Part shown: in pieces, positions 50,429 through 58,785 of the stretch
Layout of the letters: every line of letters begins with the position of its first letter
Numbering within the stretch: position 1 is the stretch's first letter
Source: Metabacillus sp. FJAT-52054
GTDB lineage: Bacteria > Bacillota > Bacilli > Bacillales > Bacillaceae
Reading direction: 5' to 3'
Assembly (NCBI RefSeq): GCF_037201815.1
Contig: NZ_CP147407.1
Coordinates: forward strand, 1,550,001 to 1,614,000
Length of the DNA stretch: 64,000 bases
The notes under the pieces: model-generated
What the model saw: only the letters and a program-made list of their open reading frames with translations
What the model was told of the DNA's origin: nothing
Database searches by the model: none
Translations under genes and position numbers: made by a program

Positions 50429-51921
50429 AAGGGATAATGCTTCAAGGAACCTCCTCCGATGCAGGCAAAAGCCTGCTTACTGCCGCCCTTTGCCGGATTT
50501 TTTTCAACAAAGGGCTGAACACGGCTCCATTCAAATCCCAGAATATGTCCAATAATTCATATGTAACAGCAGATGGGATGGAGATTGGCAGGGCCCAGGG
50601 AGTCCAGGCTGAGGCTGCGGGCCAGGAAGCAACTGTATATATGAATCCAATTTTGCTCAAGCCTTCGAGTGACATGCAGGCAGAAGTCGTCCTGTTTGGA
50701 AAGAGGGATTGTGTTTTATCAGGTATGGCATACCGTACCGACTACTACCAAAAGGGTTTGCAGGCGATTCGGACGTCACTGGATGAACTGAGTAAAAGAC
50801 ATTCCTATATTATTGCAGAAGGAGCAGGCTCTCCGGCAGAGGTGAATTTAAATGACCGGGAGCTTGTTAATATGAAGGTTGCCGAGCTTGCTGAATTGCC
50901 GGTTATTTTGGTAGCCGATATTGAGCGGGGCGGTGTTTTTGCAAGCATCGTCGGTACGCTTGCGCTTCTTAGTCCGGATGACCGGAATCGGGTAAAAGGG
51001 CTGATTATTAATAAGTTCAGAGGAGATCTCGAACTATTTCAGGATGGTGCGGACTGGCTTGAAGAACAGACGGGTCTGCCGGTACTCGGAATTATTCCTT
51101 TTCTGCATGGTCATATGATTGAAGGAGAAGATTCCCTTTCTATAGCCTCCATTTTCCCTGAAAAAACCGTCTATAGCGTGGATATAGCTGTGGTCCATCT
51201 TCCCAGCATTTCTAATTACACGGATTTTGAACCATTTTTATATGAAAAGGATGTACGAATCCGATTCGTCGCGAAAGCTTCTGATTTTGGGAATCCCGAT
51301 GCTGTCATCCTGCCAGGCACCAAAAGCACACTGGCAGATTTAAAAACGATTCAGGACAACGGACTTGGCGAGTCGATTAAGGCCCATGCTGATGCAGGAA
51401 AAGCGGTGCTTGGAATTTGCGGGGGCTATCAAATGCTTGGTGAAAAGCTGGCAGATCCTTATGGAACCGATACTGGAAAACAAGGAGAGAGCGCAGTTGG
51501 CTTGAGGCTTTTGCCAGTATCTACTGAATTCGGGATGATTAAAGAGACGACCCGCAGAAAAGGATTTACAGCTGAGAACTGCGGCCTCGGGAGAATACCG
51601 GTGGACGGGTACGAAATACATATGGGGGTAACAAAGAGCGAAAGCATCTATCCATTTCTTGAGTTTCCAGGTGGCAATGGCGATGCAGGAACGGTGTCCG
51701 GTTCGATCATTGGAACCTATATGCATCATCTGTTTTACAACGACAGCTTCCGCACCGCATGGCTCAACAGGCTTCGCAAGGCTAAAGGGCTGAAACCAGC
51801 TACGGAACTGAATCTGGAAGCGGTGAAGGATCTACGCTACAATCTGCTTGCAGAGCAAGTTGAAAAGCACTTGGACATGGAGAAATTGATGTGCATGGCT
51901 GAAGGCGGGTGTGAGCAGTGA
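50425..51921 (+). CDS. cbiP: CbiP/CobQ, adenosylcobyric acid synthase
   Basis: A 498-residue amidotransferase. The N-terminal dethiobiotin-synthetase-like part has GTSSDAGKSLLTAALCRIF and APFKSQNMSNNSYVT. The C-terminal type I glutaminase has VLGICGGYQMLG with catalytic Cys near 332 and a His in YMHHLF near 434. It amidates four carboxylates of adenosylcobyrinic diamide, giving cobyric acid. The GTG start at 50425 overlaps cobU. Its presence hints that de novo or partial corrin synthesis feeds this operon, although the corrin ring genes are not here. Confidence 0.94.
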   Translation: MKGIMLQGTSSDAGKSLLTAALCRIFFNKGLNTAPFKSQNMSNNSYVTADGMEIGRAQGVQAEAAGQEATVYMNPILLKPSSDMQAEVVLFGKRDCVLSGMAYRTDYYQKGLQAIRTSLDELSKRHSYIIAEGAGSPAEVNLNDRELVNMKVAELAELPVILVADIERGGVFASIVGTLALLSPDDRNRVKGLIINKFRGDLELFQDGADWLEEQTGLPVLGIIPFLHGHMIEGEDSLSIASIFPEKTVYSVDIAVVHLPSISNYTDFEPFLYEKDVRIRFVAKASDFGNPDAVILPGTKSTLADLKTIQDNGLGESIKAHADAGKAVLGICGGYQMLGEKLADPYGTDTGKQGESAVGLRLLPVSTEFGMIKETTRRKGFTAENCGLGRIPVDGYEIHMGVTKSESIYPFLEFPGGNGDAGTVSGSIIGTYMHHLFYNDSFRTAWLNRLRKAKGLKPATELNLEAVKDLRYNLLAEQVEKHLDMEKLMCMAEGGCEQ

Positions 51922-52715
51922 AGAAGAGAACAGAAGGCATACTGATCGCTATCCAATTTTTTACGGCTGTTCCAGTAAAAAGATCCTTTGAGCTGGATGA
52001 AAAAAGAGTCCTTTATGCCGTTCAATGGCTTCCGTTCGTAGGTCTGTTAATCGGTGCTGTCCTGTCTGGATTGCTATGGCTTGTCCTGACGTTCACACCA
52101 TTTTCAATGCCCGCTGCCGCATTCATCATTTGGATGGCAGCCATTTTACTGACCGGAGGATTGCATCTTGACGGCTGGATGGACTCGAGTGATGCTTATT
52201 TTTCATATAGAGACAGGGAAAAGCGGCTGGAAATTATGAAGGACCCCCGGACAGGAGCCTTCGGAGTTCTATCTGTTATCATTTTACTGGCAGCACGATT
52301 TCTTTTTATTTATGAAGTGATTGAAGGACTGCAGTGGAGAGACTATTTCCTGATGTCAGCTATTCCAATGCTATCCCGAATGGGAATGGGGGCACTCCTC
52401 GCGGCCGTTCCATCCGTAAAGTCAGAGGGGTTAGCCTATTTCTTTCAAAAGGATTTGAAAAGAAATAAGGTATTGCGGACGTACTTCACGGCTTTACTGG
52501 CGGCGGCCGCAGTTTTTTATATGGCCGAGCCTTTATTATCTCTGTATCTTGCTATGCTTGCTGCCCTGATTCTAGGTTTTACGATTGCAGCAAAAGCTTT
52601 TTTTAAAGAAGAATTCGGCGGTGTGACCGGAGATTTGCTCGGAGCTTCAGCTGAAGGAGGGGAAACATGGTTATGGATGGGTTTGTGGCTGTTACATTAC
52701 TTCGCCATGGCTTGA
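51918..52715 (+). CDS. cobS: CobS, cobalamin-5'-phosphate synthase
   Basis: A 265-residue membrane protein with AIQFFTAVPV near the N-terminus, GGLHLDGWMDSSDAYFSYRDREKRLEIMKDPRTGAFG near 76-112 (the Mg-binding Asp-rich motif) and FKEEFGGVTGDLLGASAEGGE near the end. It joins adenosyl-GDP-cobinamide with alpha-ribazole phosphate. The start is GTG 51918, overlapping cbiP by 4 nt. Confidence 0.95.
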   Translation: MKKRTEGILIAIQFFTAVPVKRSFELDEKRVLYAVQWLPFVGLLIGAVLSGLLWLVLTFTPFSMPAAAFIIWMAAILLTGGLHLDGWMDSSDAYFSYRDREKRLEIMKDPRTGAFGVLSVIILLAARFLFIYEVIEGLQWRDYFLMSAIPMLSRMGMGALLAAVPSVKSEGLAYFFQKDLKRNKVLRTYFTALLAAAAVFYMAEPLLSLYLAMLAALILGFTIAAKAFFKEEFGGVTGDLLGASAEGGETWLWMGLWLLHYFAMA

Positions 52716-53293
52716 CTGAAAAAAACAGCCGCAATGCCTATATTGGCTGGACAGACGATTCCTTATCCTGGGAAGGGCAATCCGCCTTGGCTGCAGTCAG
52801 CCTCCCTAAACCTGCCGCATTGTTTACAAGCGGAATGCTCCGGACAAATGAGACGGCAAGCCTGCTCTTTCCGGGACTAAAGCAAAGGGTGATCGATGAT
52901 TTAAAGGAATATCACTTCGGCAGCTGGGAAGGTCATACATACGTGGAATTAAAGGATGATCGAGAGTATCAGCTATGGCTTGAAAACATGGAAGATCACG
53001 CTCCTCCGGGAGGTGAAAGCTTGCAGGTATTTAAAAAAAGGGTGATGAATGGGTGGAAAAGAGTCCGTGAATCCTTGCTTGATGAGGAAGCTGAAACAGC
53101 GGCGATCGTCAGTCATGGCGGCCCGATTAGACAGCTGTTAACTTTACTGTCCGGGGATGGGCGGCCTTATTGGGAATGGACGATAAGCCCAGGAGCGGGA
53201 TATGAATTGATTTGGACAAAAGATTCATTCAGGAGGGGAGAACCATGCACTTCGTTACGGGCGGTGCCTGCAACGGCAAGGCTCAATGGGTAA
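52667..53293 (+). CDS. cobC: CobC, alpha-ribazole phosphatase (histidine phosphatase)
   Basis: A 208-residue histidine phosphatase with LLRHGLTEKN (residues 11-20), FGSWEGHTYVEL near 84 and IVSHGGPIRQLL near 146; the two His and an Arg are the family catalytic residues. It dephosphorylates alpha-ribazole phosphate or cobalamin phosphate. The gene overlaps the cobS end by 49 nt and the next gene's start lies inside its end. Confidence 0.9.
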   Translation: MVMDGFVAVTLLRHGLTEKNSRNAYIGWTDDSLSWEGQSALAAVSLPKPAALFTSGMLRTNETASLLFPGLKQRVIDDLKEYHFGSWEGHTYVELKDDREYQLWLENMEDHAPPGGESLQVFKKRVMNGWKRVRESLLDEEAETAAIVSHGGPIRQLLTLLSGDGRPYWEWTISPGAGYELIWTKDSFRRGEPCTSLRAVPATARLNG

Positions 53294-53667
53294 GAGAGCA
53301 AAGCTGGTGGAAGGAAGAGGAAGGTTTATGGATCAGTGCCTATAAAAAAGACCCTTTAATTCAAGGCTTCAGACAGGTTACGGTCATTGAAGGACTTGAA
53401 CAATATATTCGGGAAGACGTCCTTCAAACGGGTAAAGAGACTTCCGGTCAATGGCGGGCTGCAATCAGCAGGTGGCTGGAATGGGAAGAACATGCTCACG
53501 GCAGAAGGCTTGTCCTGATCGGTTCGGATATTTCAAAGGGAATTGTCCCAATTGAAGCGGAAAACAGGCTTTGGAGAGATGTAACGGGGTGGATCTACCA
53601 GGAAATCATGCGGAAGTCGGTTCAGGCGGATCTGATCTGGTACGGCATTCAAACCCCTTTGAAATAA
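53245..53667 (+). CDS. Second CobU-like protein with a degenerate P-loop
   Basis: A 140-residue protein starting MHFVTGGACNGKAQWV. The P-loop position has GACNGKAQ where CobU has GARSGKSR, so Ser after Lys is lost. The C-terminal SDISKGIVPIEAENRLWRDVTGWIYQEIM is the CobU motif (GIVPE..R..RD..G..NQ), which the 49889 protein lacks. It may pair with that protein or serve as a nucleotide-transferase subunit. GGAGGGG selects ATG 53245 over the frame opening at 53212. It overlaps cobC by 49 nt. Confidence 0.75.
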   Translation: MHFVTGGACNGKAQWVREQSWWKEEEGLWISAYKKDPLIQGFRQVTVIEGLEQYIREDVLQTGKETSGQWRAAISRWLEWEEHAHGRRLVLIGSDISKGIVPIEAENRLWRDVTGWIYQEIMRKSVQADLIWYGIQTPLK

Positions 53668-53692
53668 AAGGAATGGCGGAAGGATGTAGAGT

Positions 53693-54397
53693 ATGCGGGA
53701 TATCGAAACATTCCAGCTCTCTAAAGGTGAGTGGCTGGTTGCAGCATCAGATAATGCGGGGGCTATCGGCGAAAAGGCAGAGGATCAGGTTCATGCCCCC
53801 CTGGAAACGGTGGCAAAGCATACATTGAGAGTAGCACTGATGGAATGCATGTCCGCAGGGGCTTATCCTTTTTCCATCATGCTGCATAACTTTAACGGAG
53901 AGCAAGCATGGGAACGCATTCAACAGGCTTGCAGAGAATTGCTGGATGAAGCGGGAATTGGCAAAGTGTCCATATCAGGCAGTACCGAAAGCAATATGAA
54001 GATGATTCAGTCGGCACTTGGAATAACGGTTCTTGGTAAAGCATCCAATGTAAGAACTGGCCACACTCCAAACGGGGCCGGATTTGCAGTGATCGGACAG
54101 CCGCTTGTAGGTTCTGAAGTGCTTGATAGAAAATAAGATGAAATGATTTCTATTCCCCTTTTTCTCAAGCTGCTGGCACATCCAGCTGTATATGAACTGA
54201 TACCAGCAGGATCAAAAGGGATTGTCCATGAGATAAAAATCCTTAGCCCGCATGCCAGCTTCATAGAATGCGAGCTTGATATACACAAATCGGCCGGGCC
54301 TGCGTCCTGTGTCATTATGTCATACGACAAAGCGTATAATACTGAATTAATGAATGTTTGCAAAGGTCTTTTTCAGCCTGTTTCCCTCACAGAATGA
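53693..54397 (+). pseudogene. AIR-synthase-like (CblS-type alpha-ribazole kinase candidate) gene split by an in-frame stop
   Basis: The first part (53693-54136, 147 residues) begins MRDIETFQLSKGEWLVAASDN and includes AGAIGEKAEDQV and VALMECMSAGAYPFS, the AIR-synthase N-terminal pattern. After VLDRK comes TAA (54134-54136). Exactly in frame, the next 86 codons continue as DEMISIPLFLKLLAHPAVYE, then GIVHEIKILSPHASF and KSAGPASCVI, a C-terminal AIR-synthase-type domain. One substitution (for example CAA or GAA to TAA) would restore a 235-residue protein. Position at the end of a cob operon suggests CblS, alpha-ribazole kinase. Alternatively two peptides are made separately (ATG 54143 has only a weak ribosome site). 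Confidence 0.72.
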
Positions 54398-54411
54398 TCA
54401 GGCTTTTTTTA
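54373..54411 (+). terminator. Terminator of the cobalamin operon
   Basis: AGCCTG (54375-54380) and CAGGCT (54399-54404) with a T-run after. The loop is long (18 nt), so efficiency is uncertain. Confidence 0.65.
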
Positions 54412-54526
54412 AGTTTTTCAGCATCTTCAAAAGCTTCTGATTTTCCTCTGATACTTTATATCCCAGGTCAGCTGTCGTGAATTTTTTTGTTTTTTTAAAG
54501 CTGTTTTTTTTATTTTTTTGCTCCAT
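54398..54526 (-). CDS. Small basic 42-residue protein
   Basis: An ATG at 54524-54526 opens a 42-codon frame, MEQKNKKNSFKKTKKF, then TTADLGYKVSEENQKLLKML and a basic tail, ending at 54398. GGGAGAGG about 7 nt upstream is an excellent ribosome binding site. About 17 of 42 residues are Lys, with a helix-prone C-terminal half. I do not recognise it. It is convergent with the cobalamin operon and its end overlaps that terminator. Small basic proteins of this kind in Bacillus include Fbp-type iron-sparing helpers and ribosome-associated proteins, but no link is shown here. Confidence 0.62.
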   Translation of the reverse strand: MEQKNKKNSFKKTKKFTTADLGYKVSEENQKLLKMLKNLKKA

Positions 54527-54684
54527 AGCCGAACCTCTCCCTTGCCGCTCATCATGTTATATTTATATGTCAATCACCGTGAAAAATATCCGGATTTCTG
54601 CCTATTTAAAAATAGAGAAATGAGGATAAGTGTTTAATAGAATGGAAGCGGTCTCTAAAACTTAAATATTTAGAAAAATAAAGA

Positions 54685-54737
54685 TTGTTTTTCGAAAATA
54701 AATCGTTTAGTATGTAAGTGGAGTTAACCGGTTAACT
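54685..54737 (+). promoter_or_regulatory. Promoter and 16-bp palindromic operator of the LacI-type gene
   Basis: TTGTTT (54685-54690), 17 nt and TAGTAT (54708-54713) make the promoter. AGTTAACCGGTTAACT (54722-54737) is a perfect palindrome covering the start region, a typical LacI/GalR site with a CG centre. Confidence 0.75.
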
Positions 54738-54747
54738 AGGAGGAATT

Positions 54748-55779
54748 ATGAAAAAGAAAGTCACGATTAAGGATGTTGCCAAACATGCCGGCGTTTCCAG
54801 CGCAGCTGTTTCTTATGTCCTGAACGGGAAAAATAAGGTCTCGGGAGAAACGAAGGAAAAGATCCGCAGAGCCATTGAGGAACTTCACTATCTTCCCGAT
54901 TTGACAGCCATTAGTCTTTCTAAAAAGCAATCCAAGCTGATCGGCTTGCTTAAAATTTTAAATCAGGACTCCTTATTGCCGGTATTCCAGACAAATCTTT
55001 ATTATAATGAATTTATCAGCGGAGTCGAAAGTGTAGCCCGGGGTTACGGGTATGATATTCTCCTGGCAGGAATCGGTGTGGCAGATGAATGCAGCCAATG
55101 GGTTCAGAGAAGGAATCTGGATGGACTGATTGTCATGAATGCATCAGGCTCCATCGCAGAGGAGCTGGCCCGCCATATAGCTATTCCGATCGTTCTGGTA
55201 GATACATATGATGTACCGGAAGGCAGCTATCACACAATGAATATCGATGACGAGGAAGGCGGCTATCAGGCGACCGCACATTTGCTTTCACTTGGTCACA
55301 CATCTATTGCCATGGTTGTTGCAGAAGCAAAAAACAGCCCGGTTGATGAACAGCGGCTTAAAGGCTACAAAAGGGCACTGAAGGAATTTGGCGTTCCGTT
55401 TAAACAAGAACTGATTTTTGAGAGCGGTAACAGTACGCTTGAAGCCTCACTGGATGCCGGACAAAGCATCCTGGACAGTTCAGAGCCCATTACTGCGGTA
55501 TTCGCTACTTCTGATATTGTGTGTCTAGGAATCATGAGAAGATTTGCTTCAATGGGAAAAAGAATTCCTCAGGACTTTTCAATAGTCGGATTTGATGATT
55601 TAAATGTTAGTCAGTATCTATCTCCAAGTCTGACCACAGTAAGGCAGGATATTTTGGCAAAAGGAATTCAATCATCTGAAATGATTTTCTCGGCTCTTTT
55701 TCAAAAGGAGCAGGGACTCACTAAAAAAGTCCTTCCGGTTGAGCTCGCAGTCAGAGAGTCAACTATGCAGATTACGTAA
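54748..55779 (+). CDS. LacI/GalR-family regulator
   Basis: A 343-residue regulator. The N-terminal helix-turn-helix and hinge are VTIKDVAKHAGVSSAAVSYVLNGKNKVS (residues 4-31) and the periplasmic-binding-type domain follows, with IAMVVAEAKNSPVDEQRLKGY and DFSIVGFDDLNVSQYLSPSLTTVRQ. Effector unknown. AGGAGG lies 5 nt after the palindrome that overlaps its start region, so it is autoregulated. The next gene begins 55 nt later; a second, looser repeat of the half-sites lies between. Confidence 0.93.
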   Translation: MKKKVTIKDVAKHAGVSSAAVSYVLNGKNKVSGETKEKIRRAIEELHYLPDLTAISLSKKQSKLIGLLKILNQDSLLPVFQTNLYYNEFISGVESVARGYGYDILLAGIGVADECSQWVQRRNLDGLIVMNASGSIAEELARHIAIPIVLVDTYDVPEGSYHTMNIDDEEGGYQATAHLLSLGHTSIAMVVAEAKNSPVDEQRLKGYKRALKEFGVPFKQELIFESGNSTLEASLDAGQSILDSSEPITAVFATSDIVCLGIMRRFASMGKRIPQDFSIVGFDDLNVSQYLSPSLTTVRQDILAKGIQSSEMIFSALFQKEQGLTKKVLPVELAVRESTMQIT

Positions 55780-55783
55780 ACGA

Positions 55784-55800
55784 TTAACCCAGCCGGTTAA
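55784..55800 (+). promoter_or_regulatory. Second operator-like site before thuA
   Basis: TTAACC (55784-55789), 5 nt and GGTTAA (55795-55800) repeat the half-sites of the 54722 palindrome with a 5-bp insertion. It lies 34 nt before the ThuA-like start. Confidence 0.5.
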
Positions 55801-55833
55801 TTGATAGAAAAATACATAAGGATGGTGCAGGAA

Positions 55834-56553
55834 ATGAATGTAACAGTATGGAATGAGAATCGTCATGAACAGAAAAACCCGGAAGTGCGCTCCATTTATC
55901 CAGACGGAATCCACGGAACCATTGCGGGATTTCTTGAAGAAATGGGCCACCGTGTTCAGACAGCCACATTGGATGAGCCGGAACACGGTTTAACAGATGA
56001 CGTTCTTCGCAGCACAGAAGTCTTGATCTGGTGGGGGCATCTTGCGCATGAAGAAGTAGACAGTGTAATTGTAGAAAAAGTGAAAAACAGGGTATTAGAC
56101 GGAATGGGACTGATTGTTCTCCACTCCGGCCATTTCTCTAAAATTTTTAAATCCCTAATGGGTACAGGCTGTGATCTGAAATGGAGAGAAGCTGACGAAA
56201 AAGAACGTCTGTGGGTAGTTGAGCCAAGCCATCCAATCGTAGATGGAATCGGCGAGTACATCGAACTTGAAAAAGAGGAAATGTATGGAGAGCACTTTGA
56301 CATTCCAGCACCTGACGAGCTTGTTTTCATGAGCTGGTTTGAAGGCGGAGAAGTATTCAGAAGCGGCTGTACATATAAAAGAGGCAGCGGTAAAGTGTTC
56401 TATTTCCGTCCGGGCCATGAAACATACCCAACCTATCACAATAAAGACATTCAAAAAGTAATTGGAAATGCAGTACGCTGGGCAGCGCCTGCCGATCGTG
56501 AAAAACCGGTATACGGTAATGCACAGCCGCTTGAAAAAATCACAGTAAAATAA
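55834..56553 (+). CDS. ThuA-like trehalose-utilisation family protein
   Basis: A 239-residue protein of the ThuA family (glutamine-amidotransferase-like fold): [18 protein letters not shown] at the start, [16 protein letters not shown] near 60, [22 protein letters not shown] near 90, and [27 protein letters not shown] near the end. ThuA acts with a Gfo/Idh oxidoreductase in converting disaccharides to 3-keto forms in rhizobia. Here it is followed by two such oxidoreductases. ATG 55834 has AAGGATGG 10 nt upstream. Likely first structural gene of the LacI-controlled operon. Confidence 0.85.
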   Translation: MNVTVWNENRHEQKNPEVRSIYPDGIHGTIAGFLEEMGHRVQTATLDEPEHGLTDDVLRSTEVLIWWGHLAHEEVDSVIVEKVKNRVLDGMGLIVLHSGHFSKIFKSLMGTGCDLKWREADEKERLWVVEPSHPIVDGIGEYIELEKEEMYGEHFDIPAPDELVFMSWFEGGEVFRSGCTYKRGSGKVFYFRPGHETYPTYHNKDIQKVIGNAVRWAAPADREKPVYGNAQPLEKITVK

Positions 56554-56692
56554 AGGTAGAAAAGCCGGTTGTGTATTCATAGGCTTATTGAACCCAACCT
56601 GCTTAGGAATACCTGCATCATGAAGCTTTGCCGGAAGCAATTTTTCGAAAGAACCAGATTAAATATTATCCATTTTGAGGAGGAACCATCAC

Positions 56693-57736
56693 ATGACAAA
56701 AATTAGAATTGGTGTTGTAGGATGCGGAAGCATTGCCATCCACCGCCACCTGCCTGAATATGCAGTCCTGGATACTGCAGAAATTACAGCCGTATGCGAC
56801 ATCGTCGAGGAGCGCGCAAACGAAATGGCATCTATCTACGGAGCAGCTGCCTATACTGATTATCAGGACTTAATTAACAGCGGCAAGGTAGATGCAATCA
56901 GTGTCTGCACGCCGAACTACCTTCATGCTCCTGTATCAATTGCAGCGCTTAAAGCCGGATTGCACGTGCTTTGCGAAAAGCCGATGGCCACATCAAAAGA
57001 AGACGCTGAAGCAATGATTGCTGCTGAAAAGGAATCAGGCAAAAAGCTCATGATTGCTCACAATCAGCGTTTTACTGCTGCTCATCAAAAAGCACGCAAG
57101 CTGATTGAATCCGGTGAAATGGGAAGAATCTACAGCTTCCGTACAGCATTTGGCCACCCTGGACCTGAAGCATGGAGCATCGATGGAAAAGACAGCTGGT
57201 TCTTCAAAAAAGAAGAAGCATTTATTGGTGCAATGGGAGATTTGGGTGTTCATAAAACAGACTTAATGCGCTACCTGCTTGGAGAAGAATTTACGGAAGT
57301 GGGAGCATTCGTTCAAACGAGTGCAAAAACGTTCGGAGATGTGGACGATAATGCGGTGTGTGTATTGAAAACAGGATCAGGGATACTTGGTACATTAACG
57401 GCGAGCTGGTCTTATACAGGTAAGGAGGACAATTCCACCATCATTTATTGTGAAAATGGAATTATCCGCCTGGAGGATGATCCTGTTCACAGCTTGGTCA
57501 TTCAATACTCAAATGGTGAAATCGCAAAATTTGAGCTTGGCAAGATTCAGTCAAATGAAGAAGGCGGTCAAGTCATTTCCAAAGTTGTCAATCATTTCGT
57601 TGACTGCATCGTCGAGGATAAGCTGCCGCTGGTTACTGGGGAAGAAGGAAAAAAATCGCTTGAAGTGATTTTAGCTGCTATGGAATCCAGTGAAACAAAG
57701 CAAATTGTGTCGATCAGCCAGGGCGTTATTGCATGA
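56693..57736 (+). CDS. Gfo/Idh/MocA oxidoreductase 1
   Basis: A 347-residue NAD(P)-dependent sugar oxidoreductase. The Rossmann part starts KIRIGVVGCGSIAIHRHLPEY, and LCEKPMATSKEDAEAMI near 90 holds the conserved EKP catalytic Lys. The C-terminal domain ends with VTGEEGKKSLEVILAAMESSET, and GDLGVHKTDLMRYLLG near 180 gives the H-x-x-D pair. It probably oxidises a sugar hydroxyl (such as C3). AGGAGG selects ATG 56693. The stop overlaps the next oxidoreductase by 4 nt. Confidence 0.92.
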   Translation: MTKIRIGVVGCGSIAIHRHLPEYAVLDTAEITAVCDIVEERANEMASIYGAAAYTDYQDLINSGKVDAISVCTPNYLHAPVSIAALKAGLHVLCEKPMATSKEDAEAMIAAEKESGKKLMIAHNQRFTAAHQKARKLIESGEMGRIYSFRTAFGHPGPEAWSIDGKDSWFFKKEEAFIGAMGDLGVHKTDLMRYLLGEEFTEVGAFVQTSAKTFGDVDDNAVCVLKTGSGILGTLTASWSYTGKEDNSTIIYCENGIIRLEDDPVHSLVIQYSNGEIAKFELGKIQSNEEGGQVISKVVNHFVDCIVEDKLPLVTGEEGKKSLEVILAAMESSETKQIVSISQGVIA

Positions 57737-58764
57737 AAAAGCTAAGGATTGGCATCATTGGAGCAGGAGGCATTGCTACGGGACGCCATATTCCATCCTT
57801 TCAGCACTTTTCAGACCAGGCAGAAATTACAGCTGTGAGCGATATTAATGTCCATCGTGCAGAAGATGTAGCAAAAGAGTTCGGGATTCCTCAGTTTTTT
57901 GGGGACTATACTGAAATGCTTCCTGAAGTAGATGCAGTAGTCGTATGTACACCGAATAAATTCCATGCGGAAATCTCCATTGCCGCGCTCCGGGCAGGAG
58001 TTCATGTACTATGCGAGAAGCCGATGGCGCTGTCAGCTGCCGAATGCAAAGTAATGATTGAAACGGCTAAAGAATGCCAGAGAAAGCTTGCTATCGCCTA
58101 CCATTACCGGTATATGAAGGAATCGCAGGCAGCTAAGAAAGTAATGATCACCGAGGAAATCGGCACACCTCTAGTCGTCCGCATTAAAGCTCTAAGGCGC
58201 AGAAAAGTTCCGGGATGGGGAGTCTTTACAAACAAGGAGCTTCAAGGAGGAGGCAGCTTAATTGATTACGGCTGCCACCTGCTTGACCTAGCTCTATGGC
58301 TGATCGGCAATCCGAAAATAATTGATGTAACAGGCAGCACATACAATGCGTTAAGCAAAGTGCCGAATCAGGTAAACCTGTGGGGCCATTATGATCATCA
58401 AAGATTTAACGTCGATGATCATGTGACGGCCTATATTCGCTTCGAGAATGGTACGTCGATGCTATTTGAAACGTCCTGGGCAACGAACATCCGTGATGAT
58501 GAGGAACATCTCAGCATTTCAGGCGTAAATGGCGGGATCAGTGTTTTTCCAATGGAATTGTACACAACTAAATACAACATGCTGTTCAATAGTCAGCCAG
58601 CCTGGATTCCTGGAGAAGAGGATCCCGGAATTCTTCAGGCTAAGAATTTTATTGCTGCCTGCTTTAATGAAGAAGAGCTGATTGTTCAGCCTGAAGAAGC
58701 GATGCAGGTTTCTGAAGTAATCGATGCGATCTACGAAAGCGGGAAGATTACCATTAAAGAATAG
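57733..58764 (+). CDS. Gfo/Idh/MocA oxidoreductase 2
   Basis: A 343-residue paralogue of the previous enzyme: LRIGIIGAGGIATGRHIPSF, LCEKPMALSAAECKVMIETA, and SLIDYGCHLLDLALWLIG with the H-x-x-D pair. It starts in the 4-nt overlap ATGA. Two such enzymes side by side could act on successive steps, one oxidising and one reducing, or on two related sugars. Confidence 0.92.
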   Translation: MKKLRIGIIGAGGIATGRHIPSFQHFSDQAEITAVSDINVHRAEDVAKEFGIPQFFGDYTEMLPEVDAVVVCTPNKFHAEISIAALRAGVHVLCEKPMALSAAECKVMIETAKECQRKLAIAYHYRYMKESQAAKKVMITEEIGTPLVVRIKALRRRKVPGWGVFTNKELQGGGSLIDYGCHLLDLALWLIGNPKIIDVTGSTYNALSKVPNQVNLWGHYDHQRFNVDDHVTAYIRFENGTSMLFETSWATNIRDDEEHLSISGVNGGISVFPMELYTTKYNMLFNSQPAWIPGEEDPGILQAKNFIAACFNEEELIVQPEEAMQVSEVIDAIYESGKITIKE

Positions 58765-58785
58765 AGCATAAAAGGAGTGGGAGAT

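Noticed and set aside
53693..54136. The 147-residue AIR-synthase-like part as a complete gene
   Set aside because: The exact in-frame continuation for 86 codons with a fitting domain makes a split or mutated longer gene more likely.
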